Source: Brachyhypopomus gauderio (lineage: Eukaryota > Chordata > Actinopteri > Gymnotiformes > Hypopomidae). Taken from it: 64,000 nt of DNA. Numbering within the stretch: position 1 is the stretch's first letter; each line of letters begins with the position of its first letter. Both the position numbers and the translations under genes were made by a program. The stretch covers positions 2,276,001 to 2,340,000 of the forward strand of contig NW_027506876.1 of assembly GCF_052324685.1 (NCBI RefSeq). Direction: 5' to 3'. Below, one piece after another: positions 56,586 to 64,000 of the stretch. Under the pieces are notes generated by a model. That model had not been told where the DNA came from. It worked only from the letters and a program-made list of their open reading frames with translations, and searched no databases.

Positions 56586-56770
56586 GCCCTGGCAGCCCAG
56601 CCAGGGCCAGCACGCAACAGCTCTATTTGCCTGCGCTTTTCTTCCAATGCATTTTGTCTTGCAGCGTTTTCTGCTTTTTGTAGTGCAAGCTTCTCTCTGT
56701 TCTCAGCTTCCAGATTCTCAAGCTCTTCCCTTTCATGCTCCATTTCTTGTAAAACCTTAAGAGTGCCCAT
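56586..56770 (-). pseudogene. Antisense Gypsy gag coiled coil
   Basis: Minus-strand frame MGTLKVLQEMEHEREELENL followed by EAENREKLALQKAENAARQN and EEKRRQIELLRAG is a strong heptad-like coiled coil. It stops at the border of the solo LTR that begins at 56585, which interrupts it. Confidence 0.6.
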
Positions 56771-57179
56771 GGACGCAGCTAGCTCTGCTACAGCTTCTTG
56801 TTTCTTTACAGTATACTTGATCTGGTTTCAGACCTTGGACCTTGACAGCTTAAACAAGACATCATAGATGCTGCTGATGAGAACACTGACTCAGTCTCAA
56901 ACCAGTGTGCTTGCTCCTTGTGTACATCTTTCCTTCTCTTCCAAATGATTCCACCCATATTCCAAAATGTGATTTGAGACAGCATCACAAGTGTCTACTC
57001 GGCGGCGGATCTCTCCATCAGGGCTAACACACTGATGTAAGTCTTCGTAAGCTTGTTTTACATCTGTTGATGCTCAGCGAATCTTATTCATAAGATCTTG
57101 TAAGATCTTGTTGGAGAGAGGTCTTTTGAACGATTTCTTAATTTCTTTAGTAAGAGCCTTCCATTTGGTATAAGAACTG

Positions 57180-58620
57180 TGAAGCAATGCTGAAGCCTTC
57201 TAGATTTAACCTCTTGGAGCTCTTGACCCTTTTCGGTCAGCATTCTGGATCTCTGGCTTCTTCTTAGTCCTTCTTCAGCAGCATGAGTCTCCTTATGTCA
57301 CGGAGCGGCTCCGGACCCCTCCCTTTGGGCGTGTGTTTATGTTGTCTATGTTGGGTTATAACCATGTATGTAGTTCCGTGGGTGTGGTTGTGTATGTGTG
57401 CGTGTTCATCGGTCTCACCTGTGGCTCGTCTCGTCATCACTGGGGAATGTGTAGTTCACCTATTTAATGTGTGTTTGCGCAATGTCTCGTGCTTGTCTTT
57501 GTCCTTAAGCCCTCGTCAGTTTTGTGTCTGATGCTGAGTGTTGTTTATTGCTGTGCGCTGTTTGCATTACGTGTGGAATAAACGTGTGTGTTGAGCAACG
57601 GACTTGCCTCGTCGTGCCTGCCTCCCCATCGTTACAGAAAGACGAGCCACCAAATGGCAGGATACATCACCCTTCCCAAAAAGGGGAAGAAGAAGGGCAA
57701 ACGTAGGCATGCCCTGTCCCTTGTGCGTGTGCGAGTGGACGAAGAGGAGAGGAGAGACACCTTGGCGCGACCCCAGGAGATGCGACAGAGGACCGGTCCT
57801 GCGAGAGACTCGCCAGGGAGGTTCTGATTCCCCCCGGAGGCACCCCGAGAAGCGCCTAGTACAAGCCGGCAGGCAAGCCCTCCGGTGGCACCCAGCGGAA
57901 CAGCGAGCGCATCCCCCGCGAGGACAGCTGGTGCGCGATCCCCTGGAGCACCTAACTGTGCTGCACGCAGGGGAGGGTCTACCCCAAGGACGGGGGGACA
58001 CCACTGCTAGCATTGCCTGCGGCCCTGGGGGGGCTCGCTTCATTGGTCGCTCTCTTGCAAGCGGGGTCAATGCTTTCGTTTGTGCCGGTGCCTGTATGTG
58101 TGTCTATCCCTGTGTTTCTCCTTAATCCCCTTTTCCATCTTGTGCCTTGTGTATTTCATGTTCCTGTGTGTGTGTTTGTGAACGTGCCTGTGTCTAACGT
58201 GTTTTCCCCGGTCTTCCTAGGGAGGGTGTTCTAGAGGAGTCCACGGCAGGCCCGCCTTCAGGGAGGACAACTCGTGGAGGCCGGTGGTTCCGGCGGCTCT
58301 GGATCTGCCTGTCGAAGTGGGTTCGGGGCCTTCCAGATAAACTGGACGCTCCAGGAGTAGCGGGTCCCTGGAGGAGGGCTCTGTCACGGCACAGCTTTAT
58401 TGCTGTGCGCTGTTTGCGCTTATCGTGTAGAATAAACGTGTGTGTTGAGCAACGGACTTGCCTCATCGTGCCTGCCTCCCCATCGTTACACCTTATCTAG
58501 CTCAGTCTCCCATAATGGGTTAATGCCTGAACATTCGTCATCACGGCCTTTAGACTGCTGTTGTAACTCCGCAGTTTCATTGTTACTGTCTAGGTCTTGT
58601 TTAGCTTCATACTCAGCCAT
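57180..58620 (-). pseudogene. Antisense Gypsy gag N-terminus, interrupted by an LTR element
   Basis: The minus strand from ATG at 58620 reads MAEYEAKQDLDSNNETAELQ, then crosses position 58491 directly to 57295 once the LTR element 57296-58490 is skipped. It continues ETHAAEEGLRRSQRSRMLTE and KGQELQE. It is an acidic and Gln/Glu-rich gag head. Beyond 57180 the frame decays. Confidence 0.6.
57296..58490 (+). mobile_element. Small non-autonomous LTR element (TRIM-like), 5-bp duplication
   Basis: 5' LTR 57296-57637 (tgtcacggagcgg to ccatcgttaca), 744-bp internal region, and a 3' LTR at 58382-58490 that keeps the first eight bases and the last ~95 bases but lost the middle. The flank cctta at 57291-57295 and 58491-58495 is identical. 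The 3' LTR tail agrees with the 5' LTR at nearly every base. A purine tract (ggaggaggg) precedes the 3' LTR. The internal region lacks protease, RT and integrase, so movement would require another element's proteins. A 60-codon frame (57653-57827) starts MAGYITLPKKGKKKGKRRHA, rich in basic residues; function unknown. Confidence 0.85.
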
Positions 58621-58971
58621 TCTTGGTATTGCTAGACTTGGCCTTAAATACTTCCTTGTTTAGTTGTTGAAATCTAAATGTAGATTACCATTGTTAACTA
58701 GTTTAGTTTAAATGAACTGACCTTAATAACTGTAATGTATGATTTGCAACTGAAATATTATTGTAACCAAAACGACCTTTAGTTTAAACCGGTTAAAAGT
58801 TTTAAATAATTTGTGTGTCATATGTGATTAATTGCCTTTGACAATACAGGTGAACTTGCAACAATTTTAAAACACCTCTTTAGAACATAAAAAATTGCTG
58901 AGAAAGCAGCCACTTGTGTACAACCAGTTGAAGTGTAAGCGCAATGCAGCTCACATTTTATACCCCTAGAT
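58621..58971. other. Stretch without a gene
   Basis: A/T-rich sequence upstream of the antisense Gypsy gag. It may hold leader sequence of that element, but I recognise no LTR or primer site. Confidence 0.35.
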
Positions 58972-59263
58972 CAGGGGTGGCCAACCCGTCATAGACCAAG
59001 AGCCACTTTTCTTACTGTGTTACGGCAAAGAGCCACATCATACATGGGCGAGTGTAGATTGTTGAGGGGGGGGGGGGGGGTTGGCGAGTGTAAATTATTA
59101 GCTGTGAAGGCAGCCGGTTTTAAAAGTATTAGCGGCTCTCACCACGAAAATGTAGCAGTGTGTCGCCCCGTTTGTGCAGGTGAGCCCGCGGACCGGCTGG
59201 GGAGCCGCATGAAACCAGGCAAAGAGCCGCATGCGGCTCGCGAGCCGCGGGTTGGCCACCCTG
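58972..59263. mobile_element. hAT MITE, 292 bp, perfect 8-bp duplication
   Basis: Ends caggggtggccaacccgtca and gcgggttggccaccctg, inverted. Flank ccctagat is identical at 58964-58971 and 59264-59271. A G run of about 16 lies at 59064-59080. Confidence 0.9.
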
Positions 59264-59271
59264 CCCTAGAT

Positions 59272-59505
59272 CATCATTGCTGTTTTCATATGTCACGGAG
59301 GAGCCGTGACGCTTACGCACACGCACCACATCCACCCATTCACGCAAGCGCACAGGCGCAGAGGCAGCTATCTGCCGGCATTTTTAAAAACTTAAGCTGA
59401 CCTACTGCGTGTGTCGCACTACATTTACACTCCTGTTTGCTGTCCCTGTTTACCCGGTTTAAGCATTCCACATCTCACCATTTTCCATAGCATTTAATTC
59501 ACATT
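59272..59505. other. Stretch without a gene
   Basis: Contains tgtcacggaggagccgtgac at 59292, possibly an LTR fragment, otherwise nothing recognised. Confidence 0.35.
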
Positions 59506-60333
59506 TGTTACATTGTGCCGGGAGGCCTACCGCCATTTTGTACCATTTGTTTTCACTTCACCACTCAGATTTTCAATAGTCCTAAACATTCATCCATCTG
59601 ACTTAAATCCTAGTACAGTAATAAACACACTTACACACAGGTCCGTTTGAAGTTTAATGGTTTTAAGCAATCTTTACAAACATCAAAGGTTCAATAGACT
59701 CACCAACACACCAAACATTTTCTTCTCTGTGGGCGAAACCGAGGGATCAGTCCATGTTGAAATTTATTAGGGGGGTCAGTGCGCTATGGGCGGCACAGAC
59801 CATTTTAGCAGGGGTGTTTTAATGAGTTTGGGGGGAAATGTATTTTATAAAGTGTAGTGGGGATTTTTCTTTAGTGAAACTTATTTTGGGTGTTGAGGTA
59901 TTTTGTGTTTATTCTTTTCTGTTGTCATTTTTCATTTAAAATGATGTTATTTAAATTGATTGATTTATTGGGGCAAATGGGCCCATCTGTGGGAGGGGCT
60001 ATGGGTATAGAAGCCCAGGAGAGGCTCCAGAACAGGGGAGTTGTGTTGAGTGGTGTTTGGTACGGTGACTTGGCTGTGTATAAAGAATTGTTCAGGATCA
60101 TTAGTTTTGATTTAGCCTGGCAATCCTGAAGCCTGTTTATTTTTGTATTTCAGAGATATTTAGTTTGGTCTGCATTTTGTTTTTGACTTTATTTTTGGGG
60201 GACACTGTGAATACTTGCACTGTTTGAAGAAAAGTGGTCAAAAAGAAAAAATAAAAAATAAAATACGCATTACTTTGGGGACAAAAGCTTCCTCGCATCT
60301 CTGTCCACTCCACCGCCGTCCGTCCTTGCAACA
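59506..60333 (+). repeat. Probable 5' LTR of the Gmr1-like element
   Basis: The right end is set by a gcaaca followed two bases later by a primer-binding site. The left end at tgttacattgtgccgggagg is the best TG candidate because tgttac pairs with the gcaaca end. A TATA-like gtgtataaag lies at 60076 and aataaa signals at 60249-60263. The 3' LTR is outside the window, so the left border is not confirmed. Confidence 0.55.
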
Positions 60334-60335
60334 TG

Positions 60336-60353
60336 TGGTGTCAGAAGTGGGAT
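60336..60353 (+). promoter_or_regulatory. Primer-binding site (tRNA-Leu-like)
   Basis: tggtgtcagaagtgggat directly follows the LTR end. A TGGTGTCAG-type start with GTGGGAT is complementary to the 3' end of many animal tRNA-Leu (CCA-tail included). The family assignment of the tRNA is from memory. Confidence 0.65.
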
Positions 60354-60365
60354 TTGGAGTGACAG

Positions 60366-62210
60366 ATGACGACAAAGATGGCAACAAGGAAGGCAAACAG
60401 CAAAACCAATGTGGAGGCAGCAGCAGAGCCAGCAGCAGTCGGGGGTGATGCAGAGGCGACAGCAGCAGCAAGAGCCACGGCCAATGCAGAGATGAGGGAT
60501 GAGTCTTCCCTGGACCGGCTGGCAAGAATGTTTGAGTCCTTCATGATGGTGCAGCGAGCCAGAGATGAGAAACTGGAGAAAGAGGCTGCACGGCAAGCCC
60601 AGCAATATTCAGTCCTTACCCACCAGGTGACCCAGCTCCAGCTGGATGTGGAGAACGTGAGAGAGAGAGGGAACACTCCTGCTCCTTCTCGCAGTACAAC
60701 ACCAGAACCAGCTGCAGATGCCACCAGAGGGAGTAGGACGCCGTACGAGCTAAGGATGCCAAAGCTGGAAGAGGCCGACAACATCGACCATTACCTGATG
60801 ACATTCGAGAAGCTGGCGGCAGCCTGTATGTGGCCAAAGGAGGACTGGGCAATCCACTTGATACCGCTTTTAACAGGCAAAGCCAGGAGCGCCTTTATAG
60901 CAATGGACCCTGAACATAATATGGATTATGAGAAACTGAAGGAAGTAATTCTGAAAAAATATGAAATAAACGCAGATACTTACCGCTCACAGTTCAGAGC
61001 AATGGCCACCAGCCCAGATGAAACGCCACAAGAACTGTACATTCGCCTGAAAGAACTGTTTTGTAAATGGGTGAAGTACGACACCAGCAGCAAAGAGGCC
61101 CTCATGGAGACCATGGTGCTGGAACAATACCTGCGTGTTCTCTATCCGGAGGTGAGGACCTGGGTCAAAGAACGCAATCCGACGACAGCAGCAGAGGCCG
61201 CCACCCTGGCGGAGAACTTTGTCGCTGCACACAAAGGCTCCAAGAGGTTCCGCTACGCTGGAGTGCTGGACCGTCAACCCTGGGGTAAGTCTGATGGTGC
61301 TGGTAGTGGAAATGGTTCTGGTGTGCCCCCTAACTACAGTAGGAACACTCCCCCTCCTCCCCAAAGCAATGTTAAGCTCCAAGGTGTTTCATGCTTTAAC
61401 TGTGGTAGGGAAGGTCACAAGAGCCCCGCTTGCCCCCTCAGAAAGCCCAAGCATTCCCACCTATGCTATGTTCCCAACCCTAGCTCACCTATTAAGACCC
61501 AGCAGAGCAGAGATCCTGTCCTTACCATAGAGCTTAATGGTAAACCCACCACGGCCCTAGTTGATACAGGATGCATGCAGACATTGGTTCAGGCCGACTT
61601 AGTCCCCCTTGAGTTCAGAAATGACAATGACAAGTTGACTATCTGTTGTGTTCATGGTGATACAAGTGAGCATAGTACAGCAGAGGTATATGTCGGAGTA
61701 GATGGTCAGACGTATTTGCTCAAGGTGGGGCTGGTCCCCAAACTGCCATACCCAGTGCTGTTAAGTCAAGACCTCCCTGTATTGTTAGACCTGGTAGGGA
61801 AAACTGCTTTAAGCTGTGTGGTGACGAGAGCTATGGCTAAGGCTAAACCCATTGACATGGCTGATTTTCCTTTTTATGGTGAGGATGTCCTAGGGGAGAC
61901 AGCCTGCACCCGTGAGCAGAGATGTGCTAAGCGTAGACAGACCGTGCTAGACCTTGTAGACCAGTCAGGCCTACAGAATGATCCTGATGTTGGTCCTCCT
62001 AGCCTGTCTGAGGCTGATGTGCATGTTTCGGGTGATGTTGCCAAATTGCAGCAGGCGGACCCAACACTAGCTAGACTGTTTAAGAAGGCAGAGGAGGGTT
62101 CTTGTTTTGTTCCAAACCTTGGTAATGAAATGACATCCTGTACAGACAGAGTGATGATGGTTTGCAGCTTGTTGTGCCGGAGCAGTGCAGACAGCAAGTT
62201 TTGGAGCTAG
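60366..62210 (+). CDS. Gmr1-like Gypsy gag-protease, SCAN-like capsid
   Basis: A 614-residue frame that opens 12 bases after the primer-binding site. Residues 45-100 form a coiled coil. The capsid follows, and its second half (about 205-290) carries ETPQELYIRLKELFCKWVK then MVLEQYLRVLYPEVRTWVKE and AEAATLAENFV. These match, in order, the helices of the vertebrate SCAN domain, known to derive from Gmr1-like capsids. Residues 343-356 (CFNCGREGHKSPAC) are a CX2CX4HX4C zinc knuckle. The aspartic protease has its active site D-T-G at residues 400-402 (TALVDTGCMQTLV). The protein then continues with a linker and, past about residue 590, loses sense before TAG/TGA-type termination at 62210, because the next domain is in another frame. 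Gag binds the RNA genome and builds the particle. As a pseudogene alternative: the protease-integrase frame change. Confidence 0.88.
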   Translation: MTTKMATRKANSKTNVEAAAEPAAVGGDAEATAAARATANAEMRDESSLDRLARMFESFMMVQRARDEKLEKEAARQAQQYSVLTHQVTQLQLDVENVRERGNTPAPSRSTTPEPAADATRGSRTPYELRMPKLEEADNIDHYLMTFEKLAAACMWPKEDWAIHLIPLLTGKARSAFIAMDPEHNMDYEKLKEVILKKYEINADTYRSQFRAMATSPDETPQELYIRLKELFCKWVKYDTSSKEALMETMVLEQYLRVLYPEVRTWVKERNPTTAAEAATLAENFVAAHKGSKRFRYAGVLDRQPWGKSDGAGSGNGSGVPPNYSRNTPPPPQSNVKLQGVSCFNCGREGHKSPACPLRKPKHSHLCYVPNPSSPIKTQQSRDPVLTIELNGKPTTALVDTGCMQTLVQADLVPLEFRNDNDKLTICCVHGDTSEHSTAEVYVGVDGQTYLLKVGLVPKLPYPVLLSQDLPVLLDLVGKTALSCVVTRAMAKAKPIDMADFPFYGEDVLGETACTREQRCAKRRQTVLDLVDQSGLQNDPDVGPPSLSEADVHVSGDVAKLQQADPTLARLFKKAEEGSCFVPNLGNEMTSCTDRVMMVCSLLCRSSADSKFWS

Positions 62211-63343
62211 GCCACACGATCCCATGGGCAGGTCACCTAGCTCACATGAAAACACTGCAACGCATTAGCAGACACTTTTACTGGCCTGGAATGTTTTTAC
62301 AAGTGAAAGACTACTGCAGAGCATGTCCCCAATGTCAGCTAGCAGGAGGGAAAGGTTTTGTACGTGCCCCATTAGTGCCACTCCCTGTAGTTGACACTCC
62401 ATTTGAGAGGATAGGGGTAGATGTCGTTGGACCCCTGGAAAAGAGTAGGTCAGGGAACCGCTTCATCTTGGTCATCTGTGACTACGCTACCAGGTACCCC
62501 GAGGCCTTCCCCTTAAAAGTCGTAACTGCCAAACAAGTTGCTTCTTGCCTGCTCCAGCTATTCTCTAGAGTAGGGATTCCCCGTGAAGTGTTAACTGACC
62601 AAGGCCCCAACTTTATGAGTAGAACACTGAAGCAAGTTTATGACCTGTTAGGGATAAAGCGCATCAGAACCACTCCCTATCAACCGCAGACGGATGGACT
62701 TGTTGAGCGGTTCAATCAGACCCTCTTGAACATGCTCAGACGGTTTGTGGATGACAGCGGAAAGGAGTGGGACCAGTGGCTACCCTACCTGTTGTTCGCA
62801 TACAGAGAGGTCCCCCAAGAGTCAACAGGGTTCTCTCCTTTCGAACTGCTCTATGGACGCCAGGTGCGGGGCCCGCTGGATGTGCTGAAGGAGACCTGGG
62901 CAGGAGAGACAACGGAGCAGACTGACATCATCTCCTACGTCTTGAAGATGAGAGAGAAGCTGACTGCGGTGACTGTCATGGCCCAAGAAAAACTTCGCAA
63001 GTCCCAAGATCGACAAAAGGCATGGTACGACCGGTCTTCCCGCACACGGAGCTTCCAGCCTGGTGACCGGGTCCTGCTGTTGTTGCCCAGCTCACACAAC
63101 AAGCTGTTGGCAAAATGGCAGGGGCCCTACACCGTGACACGCAAGATGGGAGAGGTGACCTATGAGATCCATATGCCAGACCGCCGAAAGAAGCATCAAG
63201 TCTTCCATGTCAACATGTTGAAGCAGTGGACAGAGCAAGCGGAGCCAGAACGACCGTCAGAGCCACATCAGGAGGCATCAGCGTTGTTCATCCGAGCCGT
63301 CGAAGAGGAGGAAGAGTACAGCAAACAGTATCTGCCAGGCTAA
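62162..63343 (+). CDS. Gmr1-like Gypsy integrase, upstream of RT
   Basis: Frame of about 394 codons, overlapping the end of gag-protease in another frame. The zinc-binding HHCC region is seen as GHTIPWAGHLAHMKT (His 18 and 25) and CRACPQCQ (Cys 55, 58). The DDE core is complete: Asp87 in GVDVVGPL, Asp146 in LTDQGPNFMS and Glu182 in DGLVERFNQT, spaced D-58-D-35-E. It ends with a GPY/F-type module, KLLAKWQGPYTVTRKMG, and KKHQVFHVNMLKQW. The integrase inserts the element's DNA copy into chromosomes. Unlike typical Ty3/Gypsy, where RT comes before integrase, here integrase follows protease directly and RT starts after its TAA (63341-63343). I annotate the frame as read, with no repair. Confidence 0.9.
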   Translation: MQLVVPEQCRQQVLELGHTIPWAGHLAHMKTLQRISRHFYWPGMFLQVKDYCRACPQCQLAGGKGFVRAPLVPLPVVDTPFERIGVDVVGPLEKSRSGNRFILVICDYATRYPEAFPLKVVTAKQVASCLLQLFSRVGIPREVLTDQGPNFMSRTLKQVYDLLGIKRIRTTPYQPQTDGLVERFNQTLLNMLRRFVDDSGKEWDQWLPYLLFAYREVPQESTGFSPFELLYGRQVRGPLDVLKETWAGETTEQTDIISYVLKMREKLTAVTVMAQEKLRKSQDRQKAWYDRSSRTRSFQPGDRVLLLLPSSHNKLLAKWQGPYTVTRKMGEVTYEIHMPDRRKKHQVFHVNMLKQWTEQAEPERPSEPHQEASALFIRAVEEEEEYSKQYLPG

Positions 63344-64000
63344 GAGGAGGAGAGCCAGCTGGACTTCAGCCATCTTCCAGAGGAGCGCCAGCGTGACCTC
63401 TCAAACATCCTGCCAGAGGGCCTCTTCACTCAGCGACCTGGGCGTACCGAGCTGGTGGACCACCGGGTGGTGCTCAAGGATAATAACCCTGTGCGGCAGC
63501 CTTGCTACAGGGTGCCAGAGCGACTGCTGCCTGTCATGAAGGAGGAGCTGGACATGATGCTTCAGCTGGGGGTCATCGAGCCGTCCTTCAGCGAGTGGAG
63601 CAGCCCAGTCATCTTGATTCCCAAGAAAGACGGCAGCCTGAGATTTTGCTTGGACTTCCGAAAGGTCAACATGCAGGCAAAGTTTGACCCGTACCCCATG
63701 CCAAGGGTGGACGACCTCATTGAACGCCTGGGCAAGGCCAGATACCTTAGCACCCTTGACTTGTGCAAAGGTTATTGGCAGGTGCCACTGGCAGAGGAGA
63801 GTAAAGAGCTCACTGCCTTCAGAACACCATTTGGGCACTTCCAGTTCACGGTTCTTCCCTTCGGCCTGCATGGGGCACCAGCGAGTTTCCAGCGGCTCAT
63901 GGACAGAATTCTCAGGGGAGCGGAGGGCTTTGCCGCCGCCTACCTTGATGACATTGTAATCTACAGCGCCACCTGGGAGGAGCACCTTCGACATCTGCGG
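63344..64000 (+). CDS. Gmr1-like Gypsy reverse transcriptase, cut by window end
   Basis: The same frame as integrase reopens after TAA 63341-63343 with EEESQLDFSHLPEERQRDLS and runs open for 219 codons to the edge. RT blocks are in order: RTELVDHRVVLKDNNPVRQP, LDMMLQLGVIEPSFSEWSSP, VILIPKKDGSLRFCLDFRKV, YLSTLDLCKGYWQVPLAEES (first catalytic Asp), PFGLHGAPASFQRLMDRIL and AAYLDDIVIYS, the YLDD box at 63941-63952. RNase H and the 3' LTR would be to the right. Whether the TAA is a mutation or part of the family's design cannot be decided from this one copy. Confidence 0.9.

Larger units (their letters stand above)
52068..58620 (-). mobile_element. Ty3/Gypsy element, antisense, broken by six insertions
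   Basis: Domains appear right to left: gag start at 58620, gag coiled coil 56770-56586, protease about 55720-55640, RT 55270-55080 and 54590-54440, RT-thumb 52680-52190, RNase H 52181-52068. The left side stops at the (TTGA)n tail of the neighbouring LINE, so RNase H end and integrase are not visible. Insertions: 52690-54429, 52859-54287 and 53075-54151 (three nested hAT), 54594-55055, 56122-56585 and 57296-58490. No LTR of this element was recognised. Confidence 0.75.

Noticed and set aside
57604-58125. 173-codon open frame across the TRIM LTR and internal region
   Set aside because: It starts inside the LTR, is GC-rich low complexity, overlaps another frame and has no domain.
60341-60784. 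147-codon minus-strand frame opposite the gag start
   Set aside because: Ala/Ser-rich shadow of the plus-strand gag coding sequence.

Overview
This window is animal nuclear DNA, most likely from a teleost fish (Ostariophysi is plausible, but I cannot name the species). Four split genes with GT-AG introns form a block recognisable from human 12q24.31, embedded in piscine repeats: tRNA-derived SINE, L2/CR1-like and RTE-like LINEs, many hAT and Harbinger elements, and three kinds of Ty3/Gypsy LTR retrotransposon. There are no operons and no bacterial features.

Host genes lie between about 13.6 and 35.1 kb: MTRFR (mitochondrial ribosome rescue factor, +), CDK2AP1 (-), KMT5A (H4K20 monomethyltransferase SET8, +) and RILPL2 (Rab effector-like, -). 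All four can be assembled from start to stop with consistent intron phases, giving about 171, 119, 322 and 199 residues. Their order and orientations match the human block, except that SBNO1, which I recall between CDK2AP1 and KMT5A in human, has no room here. A decayed HECT-type, G2E3-like gene lies upstream of RILPL2 at 35.9-37.9 kb.

Layout: 0-0.87 kb, a 42-bp minisatellite. 0.9-13.4 kb, intergenic repeats: a SINE, a Harbinger element inside a LINE copy, a 5-kb hAT-like element holding other elements, an element encoding an unclassified protein, and a solo LTR. 13.4-35.1 kb, the gene block, with DNA transposons in the KMT5A introns. 28.4-31.1 kb, an antisense L2-like LINE split by a hAT element. 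35.7-39.1 kb, the HECT pseudogene and a hAT with a BED-finger remnant. 39.1-42.5 kb, an antisense RTE LINE. 42.55-48.75 kb, a young chromodomain Gypsy element with two 396-bp LTRs. 48.8-52.06 kb, an L2-like LINE that lost its reverse transcriptase. 52.07-58.6 kb, an antisense Gypsy element broken by six nested insertions. 59.5-64 kb, a Gmr1-like Gypsy element with integrase upstream of reverse transcriptase and a SCAN-like capsid; it runs off the window.

The most notable content is the Gmr1-like element, with its rearranged pol order and SCAN-related gag, followed by the Russian-doll transposon nests. Their target-site duplications let insertion order be read directly. No retroelement here looks intact: each complete pol region carries stops, frameshifts or deletions.
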